From Anthoceros angustus (lineage: Eukaryota > Streptophyta > Anthocerotopsida > Anthocerotales > Anthocerotaceae), in contig VJWM01000193.1 of NCBI GenBank assembly GCA_010909165.1, positions 310,001-374,000 on the forward strand: a DNA stretch of 64,000 nt, in the 5' to 3' direction. The position numbers and the translations under genes are program-made. The notes under the pieces are model-generated. The model had not been told where the DNA came from. It searched no databases and worked only from the letters and a program-made list of their open reading frames with translations. Below, piece after piece: positions 50,884-60,394 of this stretch. How positions within the stretch are numbered: position 1 is the stretch's first letter; every line of letters starts with the position of its first letter.

Positions 50884-53153
50884 ATGCCGGGGGGAGGGTT
50901 TCGCGTGTTGCATCTGGTAAGGCCCTTCCTCTCCGTGCTGCCGGAGGTGCAGACGGCAGAGCGGAAGGTCCCCTTCAGGGAGAAGGTGATGTACACTGTG
51001 GTGTCGCTCTTCATCTTCTTGGTCTGCAGTCAGCTGCCGCTCTATGGGATTCACACGGCCACGGGCTCAGATCCCTTCGTCTGGCTGCGAGTCATCCTGG
51101 CTTCCAACAGGGGAACTGTGATGGAGCTCGGTATCACGCCAATTGTCACCTCGGGGCTGGTTATGCAGCTCCTCGCCGGCTCCAAGATCATTGAAGTGGA
51201 CAACAACGTCAAGGAGGACCGGGCTCTTCTGTAAGTCAGCTCAATTTGTAGATCTCCGAGTTAGGAGCCTCTAAATGTGACGTGTCTGGTCCTGTCAGGT
51301 TAGAGCGGCTCTAGATCTGCAGTTTGTGGCTCTGGAGGGAGGGTTTTACTGCCTGATTTGCTCTGGACGGAGACACCGCTTCCCTTCTCTTCTTACTGCT
51401 TTGATTCCCTCTTTTAGTCCTCAGTACCACGAGTTTGAGGTCTCGGATGTAGTGAATCGGTAGAAAGCTTCTCTAATTCCTCGGATCCAGTAATCGTTTG
51501 CTGGTTGGGAGCCACATGCGCTAGATCTTGAGCCTAGGGTCGCTGCGCTTTGATCCGTCCTGCATGTTCGTGTTCTGTGGCAGAAATGGTGCCCAGAAGC
51601 TCTTGGGAGTGATGATCACTATTGGAGAAGCCGTAGCGTATGTTCTATCTGGGATGTACGGGGATGTCCGAGATCTTGGAGCTGGTAATGCCATTCTCAT
51701 TATTGCGCAGCTATTTTTCGCTGGCATCATCGTTATCTGTTTGGACGAGCTCCTGCAGAAGGGATATGGTCTTGGTTCTGGGATCTCCCTGTTTATCGCC
51801 ACCAACATCTGGTACGAATTCGGCTGTTGCTTGCAGAATGATGTGCAGCTCACCTTGTCGCTTCACACTTTTCTTGCTGTGCCTCTGCATTACGCGCTGT
51901 TGCCTTTTTTTCAAGGGTTCTTATCATAGCTTGCTGTTTTGCCAGTGAAAACATTATCTGGAAGGCGTTCAGTCCTACCACCGTCAATAGTGGTCGTGGT
52001 GCTGAGTTTGAAGGAGCAGTTATTGCTCTTTTCCATCTCTTGATTACCAGAGCGAACAAAGTGCAGGCGCTGAAAGAGGCGTTCTACAGGCAGAACCTTC
52101 CCAATGTTACCAATCTGCTGGCGACAGTCATCGTCTTTCTTATCGTTATTTACTTCCAGGGTTTTCGTGTTGTGCTTCCTGTGCGATCGAAAAGTGCCCG
52201 TGGACAACAGGGCTCGTATCCTATTAAGCTATTCTACACCTCCAATATGCCCATCATCCTGCAAAGTGCCCTCGTCTCCAATCTGTACTTCATCTCCCAG
52301 GTGCGTGCACACCCCTGCTTTCTGTATGGGCTTGGGAGTCTTAGCCACTGTCTTGGAGCTTCATAGCTGATGGTTTTTGCATTCAGTGACACTCCTCGCC
52401 TCGTGATGTGTTGCAGCTGTTATATAAGAAGTACGGAAGCAACTTTATTGTTCAGCTCCTTGGGAAGTGGAAGGAGACTGAGTACTCATCCAGTGGTCAG
52501 CTTTTCCCTGTAGGCGGCCTTGTGTATTACATCACACCTCCAGCCAGGTAAAGGCTCGTATGAGTGTCCTTGCATGCTGAACAGGTTTTGTGCATCTGAG
52601 GTTTTGTGTCGCTTTATGGGCCTTTGAACATGTTTCTGTTGGTGTTGCAGCTTGAAGGATATTGCGACCAACCCTTTCCATGCGTTGTTCTATCTGACAT
52701 TTATGCTGACAGCGTGCGCCTTGTTTTCAAAGACTTGGATTGAAGTCTCTGGCTCATCAGCTCGTGATGTTGCGAAGCAACTGAAGGTTACCTTCCTCGT
52801 CTGCAATCCCAGCCCTTGTGACTGCGTTTTTATGCCAAATAGTCGCTGCTTATGGTCATGTATGTGGACCGGAAATCTCCAGAAACTGATTTCTTACTGC
52901 TTGCTTTGATCAGGAGCAACAAATGGTGATGCCTGGACACCGGGAATCCAATCTTCAAAAGGAGCTGAATCGGTACATCCCAACTGCAGCCGCATTCGGT
53001 GGAATGTGTATTGGTGCTCTGACCGTTGTGGCGGACTTTATGGGCGCTGTGGGATCTGGAACAGGCATTTTGCTTGCTGTGACCATCATATACCAGTATT
53101 TTGAGACTTTCGATAAGGAAAGAGCAACCGAGCTCGGATTTTTTGGCTTCTAG
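50884..53153 (+). CDS. SEC61A: Sec61 alpha subunit, copy 1
   Basis: Six exons at about 50,884-51,230, 51,584-51,811, 51,947-52,300, 52,417-52,547, 52,651-52,786 and 52,914-53,153 give about 478 residues (third-exon border uncertain by one base), the normal length. It is the pore of the ER protein translocon. Landmarks: [78 protein letters not shown] then [82 protein letters not shown] and [18 protein letters not shown], forming the usual ten spans. Compared with copy 2 it keeps the family consensus at nearly every conserved position. The 5' leader resembles that of copy 2. Confidence 0.96.
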
Positions 53154-54060
53154 GGTTGAGAGGTCACAAGATGAGTTCATGCTGGCGCTCAGTTGGAAGG
53201 TGCAGTTGAACTAGGTTCAAGCAGGATCTGCTGCTGTAACCTTATATCTACCAATACTTGGAAACTTTTTGACAGGGGGGGTCAGGTATTTTGGCTTCGA
53301 AGGCACAAGGGGGAGCCGGGTACGTGCACGCAAAGTTAGTCGGAAGGTAGCTTTGCAGTTGAACACCAGTGCAGGCTGGGTCCTTGGCTGGTTGTGAAGT
53401 GGCAACAGGTGTTGATCAGCTTTAGGCCCAACCAATCCGGAAGCCGGAAGTGGAAACCGCGAGTGACTCATGTTATGTCGGTTTGTTTCTGACGTTGGAA
53501 TGAGCTGCGGCAGATCTTGCTACATGTGTGAGTGAACTCAACGGTGGGCCTTTCTCCTCCTTTGCTGGGTATCATTCTTTTAGTTTTTCGTCCATCAGTT
53601 GCTCTCTTGAGCCGGGACCAGTTAGTGTTGGAAATTAGAGGATCTTATAGAGACGAGTAGTGAGGGCCTGTTGCCCATACCATCTCCAGTTGTCCAGAAT
53701 TTTGGGCGTCTGGCGGTTCAGTCACTTGCGTAGAGTCACTCGCCACATTCTATACCGCCTTCATGTGGGTTATGTATTTTGTCGGGCTCGGAGGTCTCCG
53801 AGCTTTGTCTTGTGGAAATACTTATACAGTCCTCCTACCTCCTTGTAAGCAAGCTTATGGGCCCAGACATAAACTCATAAACTCCTACCTCCACTCCCTG
53901 CATAAGCAAGCTTATGGAATCCTATGGGCCCAAGGTTGCGCATAAGCCGTGGAGCTTGAATCTCTTGACCAGCCAAGGGCCAATGCTGTGTACAGCAAGT
54001 TGTGCATATAAGGCATTTGCAAGACACGAAGGCACTGAAGTAAGAAAACACAAAACTAGA
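53154..54060. other. 3' region of Sec61-alpha copy 1
   Basis: The first ~260 bp match the region after copy 2 (58,806-59,050), for example CTAGGTTCAAGCAGGATCTG and GGCAACAGG, showing that the duplication extended past the gene. An ~29-bp segment around AAGCAAGCTTATGG is repeated near 53,850 and 53,905. No gene seen. Confidence 0.6.
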
Positions 54061-54082
54061 ACCCGATGCGCAGTGTGAAGGG

Positions 54083-54152
54083 TGATGTTATCGATCCACT
54101 GTATGTTATCGATCCACTGTATGTTATCGATCCACTGTATGTTATCGATCCC
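54083..54152 (+). repeat. 18-bp tandem repeat containing ATCGAT
   Basis: Nearly four units of GTTATCGATCCACTGTAT, just upstream of the dead SPPL copy and in the position its promoter would occupy. The intact SPPL copy has no such repeat at the matching place. Confidence 0.9.
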
Positions 54153-54852
54153 TGTTCGCCTTCTCGTGGCTTTCTTCCCTTAGAAAACGCGCGAGCCAGC
54201 GGCCTGCTTCCTGCAATGGGAGCCACTTGGACTGCTGTTCTGGAAAGATTCTGCACATTTGACGTTGCGCAGGAACGCAATTGTCCAATCCATGGGGTTT
54301 ACACGCTAAAACTGAGTTGGGAGGGCTCGGCATCCATCCGATTACTGCAAGTACGTGTTGGCTCGTTACTGGGATGATTCCCTGACCTTTAGGCGTTTTC
54401 GAAGTAGACCATGGGGATTTGCTCTCCTGGCCGGCAGCTTCATGGCGGTTCTGCAACGGGGCTCTTGTAGGTTATGGTCTTACTGACTGCCTCGCTGCTG
54501 CTGCACGCCACGGCCGGGGACTTGTCGGATTATGACGATCCGCCCTCCTTGGTTGCGAAATGATCTTGTCCTGGGAGGTGCTTGCATGCATGCATGCGGA
54601 TTCCTGGGTGCATTGCCGGGTGGCAGTGCACTATATGTTTGTTGGTCCTTGGTTAGGTGACAACAGGCGTTGTGGTTTCACCAAGGAGTTGGAGCCCACT
54701 GGAAAGGCTCGACTCGGTGCAAGGCTGGATGGCTTATTTGTGCAGGTTGCCGAGTGGGAACATGTTGTGGGATGCTAGGCGAAGCTTGGGAATTCGGTTA
54801 ACGGGAAACAGGGGAACCAGTATGTTGGAGTCAGTGCATAGTTCGTTAGTCA

Positions 54853-55122
54853 GATTCCAAGCTTCTTTGTGGCCAAGCTGTCCAAAACCTGGCGTGCATC
54901 TTCCAGTTCATTTTACGTACTTGTCCACCAGGCAGGTGCCCACCATCACGTTCTCCAGCAGTCCTCTTTCGACAATCAGCGAGTGCAGCTGCAGCGAGTT
55001 GCCCTTCCGTAATGCCCCAGTGCTTGCAGAGGCCTTTTGAAGGCAAGCAAAAGTAACATGGCTACCCAAAATCAGCCCCTCCTGCTCCATTTGTCCATAC
55101 ACAATAAGTGCCTCGTGTCCCA
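54853..55122 (-). pseudogene. PPR gene fragment inserted antisense in the SPPL pseudogene
   Basis: The minus strand reads GHEALIVYGQMEQEGL, then SHVTFACLQKASASTGALRK, LQLHSLIVERGLLENVMVG and TCLVDKY, then in another frame LEDARQVLDSLATKK. This is one PPR triplet (P-L-S) in the style of the PPR gene at 29-33 kb. On both sides the plus strand continues SPPL exon sequence (CAGATTCCAAG before it, AGGAAGAAGATGCTCA after), so it inserted into that exon. Confidence 0.8.
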
Positions 55123-56079
55123 GCAGGAAGAAGATGCTCATAGCATAGTGCACCTCTCTTCGTCGCAGATCCTGGGGAATGGTGCACAAATATTACAACC
55201 AAGGCAAGGAAGCGTGAGAAGAAGTGTACCCGATGCTGTAGTGCTTGCCTTGGAGGTGAGAATTGACGGGGGGTTTTGTTTCTAGGAGATCGCATTGTAC
55301 GTTCACAAAAAGGCTTGAATCGCACAGCGGGCTGGAGCAAGAGCTTGGTTTGTTGTTAATGACCAATAAGGTGGTGACTGTAATTGCTGTGTTGGTTATT
55401 AGTGTGAATGCATTCCTACTTATCACCAACGACTTGTATTGCTTTTGTGTGGGATGTTAGGATGTCTGTGCAAGACGACGTGTGAGGATAACGATACCGG
55501 TGTCGATATCACCATCCCTGTGGCGATGTTGCCCTAAGATGGTGGAAGCCGTCCGAAAGCCCATTTTGTGGCAGGGAGCAGGGGGTATGTGCAGTATTTC
55601 TTCTGTTGTACAACATGTTGGATTTTTTTAGTTTTAGTTGCTGCGGCAGTGTTATATTCCTCCTCTTTACCCTGTGTTTACAGTGAGAGTTCTTCTTTTC
55701 TCCCCAACTCAGCCAACCCAACTTTTGGATGATGCGGAATGTTTCTTGTGCTTGATGGCAGTTGTTACTACCCAGAGGTCTTCTTCTCGGTCTCCATGGT
55801 GGAGTGAAAAAGAGTCAAAGAGTGAAGTTGTGCTGATGGGCGTTTGGAATGTCAGCTTATATCAGAGAGCCGATCTGCTTGACTTAGCTGATAGGAATAT
55901 GCGTGCATAGTGACCACCACCGACCGGAGCTGCTCTCATCTGAATTCTGCTCTCCTTATGACATCCCAATCTCTGAAAACTACCGAGAGCAGACATCTCA
56001 CTTAGTCACCGTAGAGGAGTCCTGGGTTTCCCCTGAGGAGTTTCTAGTGCTCCATTTTGATTATTGCCGTCTAATGCGT

Positions 56080-56370
56080 TCAGCAGGTTCTTAATGCAGA
56101 ACTTTCAAAAGTGTGTGGTGTCACTTTGGTCAGGGTAACTAATCTGGTTTTCTGGGTTTTCCACCTGGTGGTTTTCCACATGGTTCATACCGACGTCCGA
56201 GGACAAAATATGATATTCCGTGTACTGCGTTTAGCAGGTTCTCAATGCAGGGGTTTCAAGCGTGTGTGGTGTCACTTTTGGTCAGGGTAACTGATTTGGT
56301 TTTCTGGGTGTTGGTGGGTTTCCACATGGTTCATACCGACGTCCAAGGACAGAATATATTAAGTATTTAT
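56080..56370 (+). repeat. ~145-bp tandem duplication in the SPPL pseudogene
   Basis: The segment from GCGTTNAGCAGGTTCTNAAT to ACCGACGTCCNAGGACANAA occurs twice in a row (about 56,076-56,215 and 56,228-56,360), with about 10% difference. It contains the equivalent of the GLQTC-exon acceptor of the intact gene. Confidence 0.8.
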
Positions 56371-56645
56371 ACAGAGGTTATAGAAGTATATCGGTTAATT
56401 AGTTCCATGGTCTATATATGTACCTAGTGTGTAGTTATGTTGACAAGTCAGTCAGCTATATGCTAGAACACTGGATCTACATATGGTTGTTGCAAAGATA
56501 TTGGACCCATTTGTTGGGCTCTGTGCATGCCAAGGGCCAGCTGTAGGGTTTTGTTCTTAGACAAGTCGGACATTCAGTCTTAGAAGAAAAGGGACACAGT
56601 CTCTATCCCAGCAGGACTAAGCAGCAGGGCCATCTGAAAGATAAA

Positions 56646-58805
56646 ATGCCAGGGGGAGGTTTTCGTGTGTTGCATTTGGTGAGGCCCTTCCTCTCCGTGC
56701 TGCCGGAGGTGCAGGCAGCCCAGAGAAAGGTACCCTTCAGGGAGAAGGTGGTGTACACAGCAGTGTCGCTGTTCATATTCTTGGTCTGCAGTCAGCTCCC
56801 ACTCTATGGGATCCACACGCCCATGGGCTTAGATCCCTTGTATTGGTTGCGAGCCATGATGGCTTCCACCAGAGGAACTGTGATGGAGCTCGGTATCACG
56901 CCAATTGTCACGTCGGGGCTGATCATGCAGCTTCTGACCGGCTCAAACATCATTGAAGTGAACAACAAGGTCAAGGAGGACCGGAATCTCCTGTAAGTCA
57001 CACCTCAGATTGTAGACCTCTAAGTCCGGGGATTCAAAATGAGTGTTATTTTTGGGTGCTGTAGGTCAGAGTGGCTCTTTACCTGCACTGTGGCGTGAGG
57101 GAGGGTGTCTCTGGCTTGATTTGCTCCTAACTCTGTCCTTAGGTTCTATTGCCACAGTTCTCAGGTCTTGGATGCTGTCTGTCATGGCTTTGCTTTGATC
57201 CACCCTGATGGTGCTCTTGTGTGGCAGAAATGGTGCTCAGAAGCTCTTGGGAGTGATGATCACTATTGGACAAGCTGTACTGTATGTCCTATCAGGGGCG
57301 TATGGAGATCTTGGAGCTGGTAACGCCATTCTCGTTGTTGTGCAGCTCACTGCTGCTGGCATCATCATGGTCTGTTTGGACGAGCTTCTTCAAAAGGGAT
57401 ATGGTTTTGGTTCTGGAATCTCCCTGTTCACTGCCACAAACATTTGGTACGGATTCGGCTGTTGCGTGCCAAATGTTATGCAGCTCACCTGTTGCCTCTA
57501 TGCTTTATCTTTCATCTGGTGATATTGGTTGCTGCGCCTCTCTGTACCATGAGCTGTCTCCACGGTTCTTATCATTAGGTTTGCTGTATTGCCAGTGAAA
57601 ACGTTTTCTGGAAGGCGTTCAGTCCCCGCACTATCAACAGTGGTCGTGGCCCTCAGTTCGAAGGAGCAGCTGTTGCCCTTCTCCATGCGGCCTTCTTCAG
57701 GATGGGATCGATACAGGCACTGAAACAGGCCTTCTTCCGGCAGGAGCTTGACAATGCCACTAATCTTCTGGCGACAGTCGTAGTCTTTCTTCTTGTTGTC
57801 TACCTTCAGGGTTTTCGGGTTTTGCTTCCAGTACAACACAAAAAGACTCGTGGACAAAAGGGAAAGTATGCTATTAAGCTTTTCTACACCTCCAGTATGC
57901 CCATCATGCTACAAAGTGCTCTTGTCTCCAATCTGTACTTCATGTCCCAGGTGCATGCACATCCTCACTATTTGTATGGAGTTCCAGGGGGTGTTAGTAA
58001 ACTACCGGTGTTTGAGCTGCAACGCCGGTAGTGTGTGCATTCAGTAATACTTGTCTCCTGGCCATGTCTTACAGTTGTTACATAACAAATTTGGAGGCAA
58101 CTTTTTCGTCCAGCTTCTTGGGAAGTGGAAGGCGGATGAGCAGTCATTCGGTGGTCAGCTTATCCCCGTTGGGGGGATTGTGTATTACATTACACCTCCA
58201 ACCAGGTAGAAGCTCGTGCGAGTGCCTCTCCAAGAGTCCCTCTCCAAGAAGTGTTTTTGCATGTGAGAGCTTCAGTCGTGCTATGGGCCTCTAAATGTGT
58301 TAATTGTCCTTATTCGGTGTTGCAGCTTGGGGGATATCGCGTCCAACCCTGTCCATGCGATGTTCTATTTGACATTTGTGCTGACAGCATGCACCTTGTT
58401 CTCGAAGATATGGACTGGAGTCTCTGGCACATCAGCTCGTGATGTGGCGAAGCAATTGAAGGTAAGCTTTAGCAGTCAGCAATCCCAGCCCTTGTGACTT
58501 CAAATGGCCATGTCTGTGAATCGGAAATTCCCGGACACTGATTTCGTCATGCTTGGTGTGATTAGGAGGAACAAATGGTGATTCCTGGACACCGGGAATG
58601 CAACCTTGAAAAGGAGCTGAATCGCTACATCCCAACTGCAGCTGCGTTAGGTGGAATGTGTATCGGTGCTCTGACTGTTCTGGCCGACTTGATTGGCGCT
58701 TTTGGGTCTGGAACAGGAATCTTGCTCGCTGTCTCCACTATCTTCCAGTATTTTGAGATCTTCGAGAAGGAAAAAGTAAAAGCGCTCGGAGCTTTTGGGC
58801 TGTAA
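56646..58805 (+). CDS. Sec61 alpha subunit, copy 2 (diverged)
   Basis: Six exons at about 56,646-56,992, 57,228-57,446, 57,596-57,950, 58,075-58,205, 58,326-58,461 and 58,566-58,805 give 475 residues in frame, with exon borders matching copy 1. The same ten-span translocon pore fold is expected. It lacks three residues in the loop after LSGAYG (copy 1: GDVRDLGAG; copy 2: GDLGAG) and differs where the family is usually constant: [20 protein letters not shown] against [26 protein letters not shown] against SNMPII, and TGVSGTSA against IEVSGSSA. The frame is fully open with good splice sites, so it is probably expressed or died very recently. Confidence 0.92.
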
Positions 58806-59495
58806 GGTTGAGAGGTGACAGGATGACCTCACTCTGCGCTCAGTTAGAAGGTGGCGTATAACTAGGTTCAGGCAGCATCTGCTGCAGAAGCCTTCATGTA
58901 CCAACATTTGTAAGTTTGGCTTCCTTCTACTGCATTAGAAGAAGCCGGGTAGGTTCGCGCAGAGCTAGATAGAAGGTGGTTCTGCAGCTGAATTGGTGAC
59001 CAGTGCACGCTGGGCTGGGTGCCCGGCTGGTTCTGAGATGGCAACAGGGCTTCTTTACCTGTTTGGCTGTGCTTTAACCTGCTGGTCGTGATTTACATGT
59101 ACGTAGGTCTTTGGGCTTGGAGATGTATTGGAAATCTTTTGTACAAAAGAGCTGAGACTTATGTTCCCAAAATGTCTCTCACCTACAGCACCTAGTGAGT
59201 CGAAGCTTTGGATCTGGGCACTCACAAAGTAGTAGTCTACCAGGGTGCAAAGACATCGATACTTAAGTAGGTACCTATTTCCTTCTGGGAATCCGGGGTT
59301 TAAGTAGCTGAACACATATGTTACAGGTAGTCTCTTCTGAGTCTTTGCAATTGCAAGATCAAACATCTCCCAAGACGGAATGGCCACTTGTGCGATGTAT
59401 GCTTCTTTCCCACACCCTTGTCTGCACGATCTCAAACCAGCGTTCGATATCGGATCGCTCATCAAACCCCTCGAATCACAGGATAAGAGGCGTCA
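58806..59495. other. 3' region of Sec61-alpha copy 2
   Basis: The first ~250 bp match the 3' region of copy 1. The minus strand from 59,055 to 59,465 is open for 136 codons but has no recognisable domain and no counterpart in the first block, so I do not call it a gene. Confidence 0.5.
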
Positions 59496-59879
59496 ATGAT
59501 TTCTGGTCCCAACAAGAGGAGATCGGAACCCCAAAGGTTTCTGCGTGTACGAGTTCGCAATATGGGTAAGCAACTCTACGCTGCTCACGGATACAGATTT
59601 GCGAGTGTCACCGACGGAGAGGATCGAGTGCCACTTCAGGATCGGATCGCGCGCCATCTTCGAGGTCCTAGACTCGAGGATTCTGAGAAGTCCTTGGATT
59701 GTGCATTGAAAATCTATGAAAATCAGGGTTCTGATTCTTCGCACTCGCTAGACGAATTTCCTTCATCGGACTTGGTACTTGACCACTTGTACCATGTTGA
59801 AGTTGAGGGGAGGAAGACACACCGGCTACATATCGGCCTCAATTTGAAGAAGAAAAATGAAGTGAAGCGTGAGGGGTGA
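59496..59879 (+). CDS. Hypothetical protein, 127 residues
   Basis: A single open frame with a charged composition (Arg/Lys/Glu/Asp-rich). It contains RRSEPQRFLRVRVRNMGKQL, RIARHLRGPRLEDSEKSLDC and HVEVEGRKTHRLHIGLNLKK. No motif, signal peptide or membrane span is seen. It has no counterpart in the first Sec61/SPPL block, so it was inserted after, or lost from, one copy. Its 3' end overlaps local repeats (59,855-60,050). It may be a transposon fragment or a chance frame. Confidence 0.3.
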   Translation: MISGPNKRRSEPQRFLRVRVRNMGKQLYAAHGYRFASVTDGEDRVPLQDRIARHLRGPRLEDSEKSLDCALKIYENQGSDSSHSLDEFPSSDLVLDHLYHVEVEGRKTHRLHIGLNLKKKNEVKREG

Positions 59880-60045
59880 GGGGAGGAAGGCACACCGGCT
59901 ACATATCGGGAAGCACGTCGTCTCCAGGGACAGCACATCGCCTTCACACGACGGATTCAAATCGGCTTCACATGATGGATGCAAATTGGCGTGACATGAC
60001 GGATGCAAATCGGCTTCACATGAGGCAGCAAGGGCCTGAAGTCGC
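59800..60045 (+). repeat. Local repeats: ~70-bp direct repeat and ~25-bp units
   Basis: GAGGGGAGGAAGACACACCG plus GCTACATATCGG occurs at about 59,808 and 59,878. Downstream are about three units of a ~25-bp motif (CTTCACATGATGGATGCAAA and TCGG) at about 59,940-60,028. Confidence 0.8.
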
Positions 60046-60394
60046 CGACCAAAGCGTGAACCCAAAATTCCATTCGGAGCGAACCCAAAACTCAAGATAA
60101 TTTATTTCGTCTTCTTTACATACACTCTCCCTTCGCGTGGCACTCTCCCCTCACTCAGAAACTGCGCGAGCCCAGTGGTCTCCTTGCTGTGTCGGAGCTT
60201 GCTGTGGGAGCCCCTTGGACTGCTGTTCGGGCAGGATTTCGCACACTATTCGCGCGCAGGACGCGCAATCGCCCATGGGATTTCCATGCTAAACCTGATT
60301 TCAAAAGGAGCTGAGCGTCCATCAGAGGACTGCAAATAAGTGGGGGTCCATTGTTGGGATGATCCCCTGACCTCTGACATTTCCGAAGCCGACC

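Larger units (their letters stand above)
54160..56370 (+). pseudogene. SPPL-type protease pseudogene (copy 1)
   Basis: It matches the intact SPPL gene block by block: leader and exon 1 (54,160-54,560 against 60,120-60,565), the KVRNWVNG exon (~54,780-54,850 and 55,125-55,205), the PA-domain exon (55,285-55,365), later exons (55,450-55,560 and 55,680-55,830) and the region preceding the GLQTC exon (56,080-56,370). Exon 1 starts with an ATG at 54,410 (MGICSPGRQLHGG) but meets a stop after ~20 codons. Further defects are deletions, frameshifts and an antisense PPR fragment inside the second coding block. Exons for the YD and GxGD catalytic motifs are missing because the next duplicated Sec61 block begins. 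Confidence 0.8.

Noticed and set aside
59055-59465. Minus-strand frame of 136 codons
   Set aside because: No recognised motif and overlaps the 3' region of Sec61 copy 2; insufficient support.
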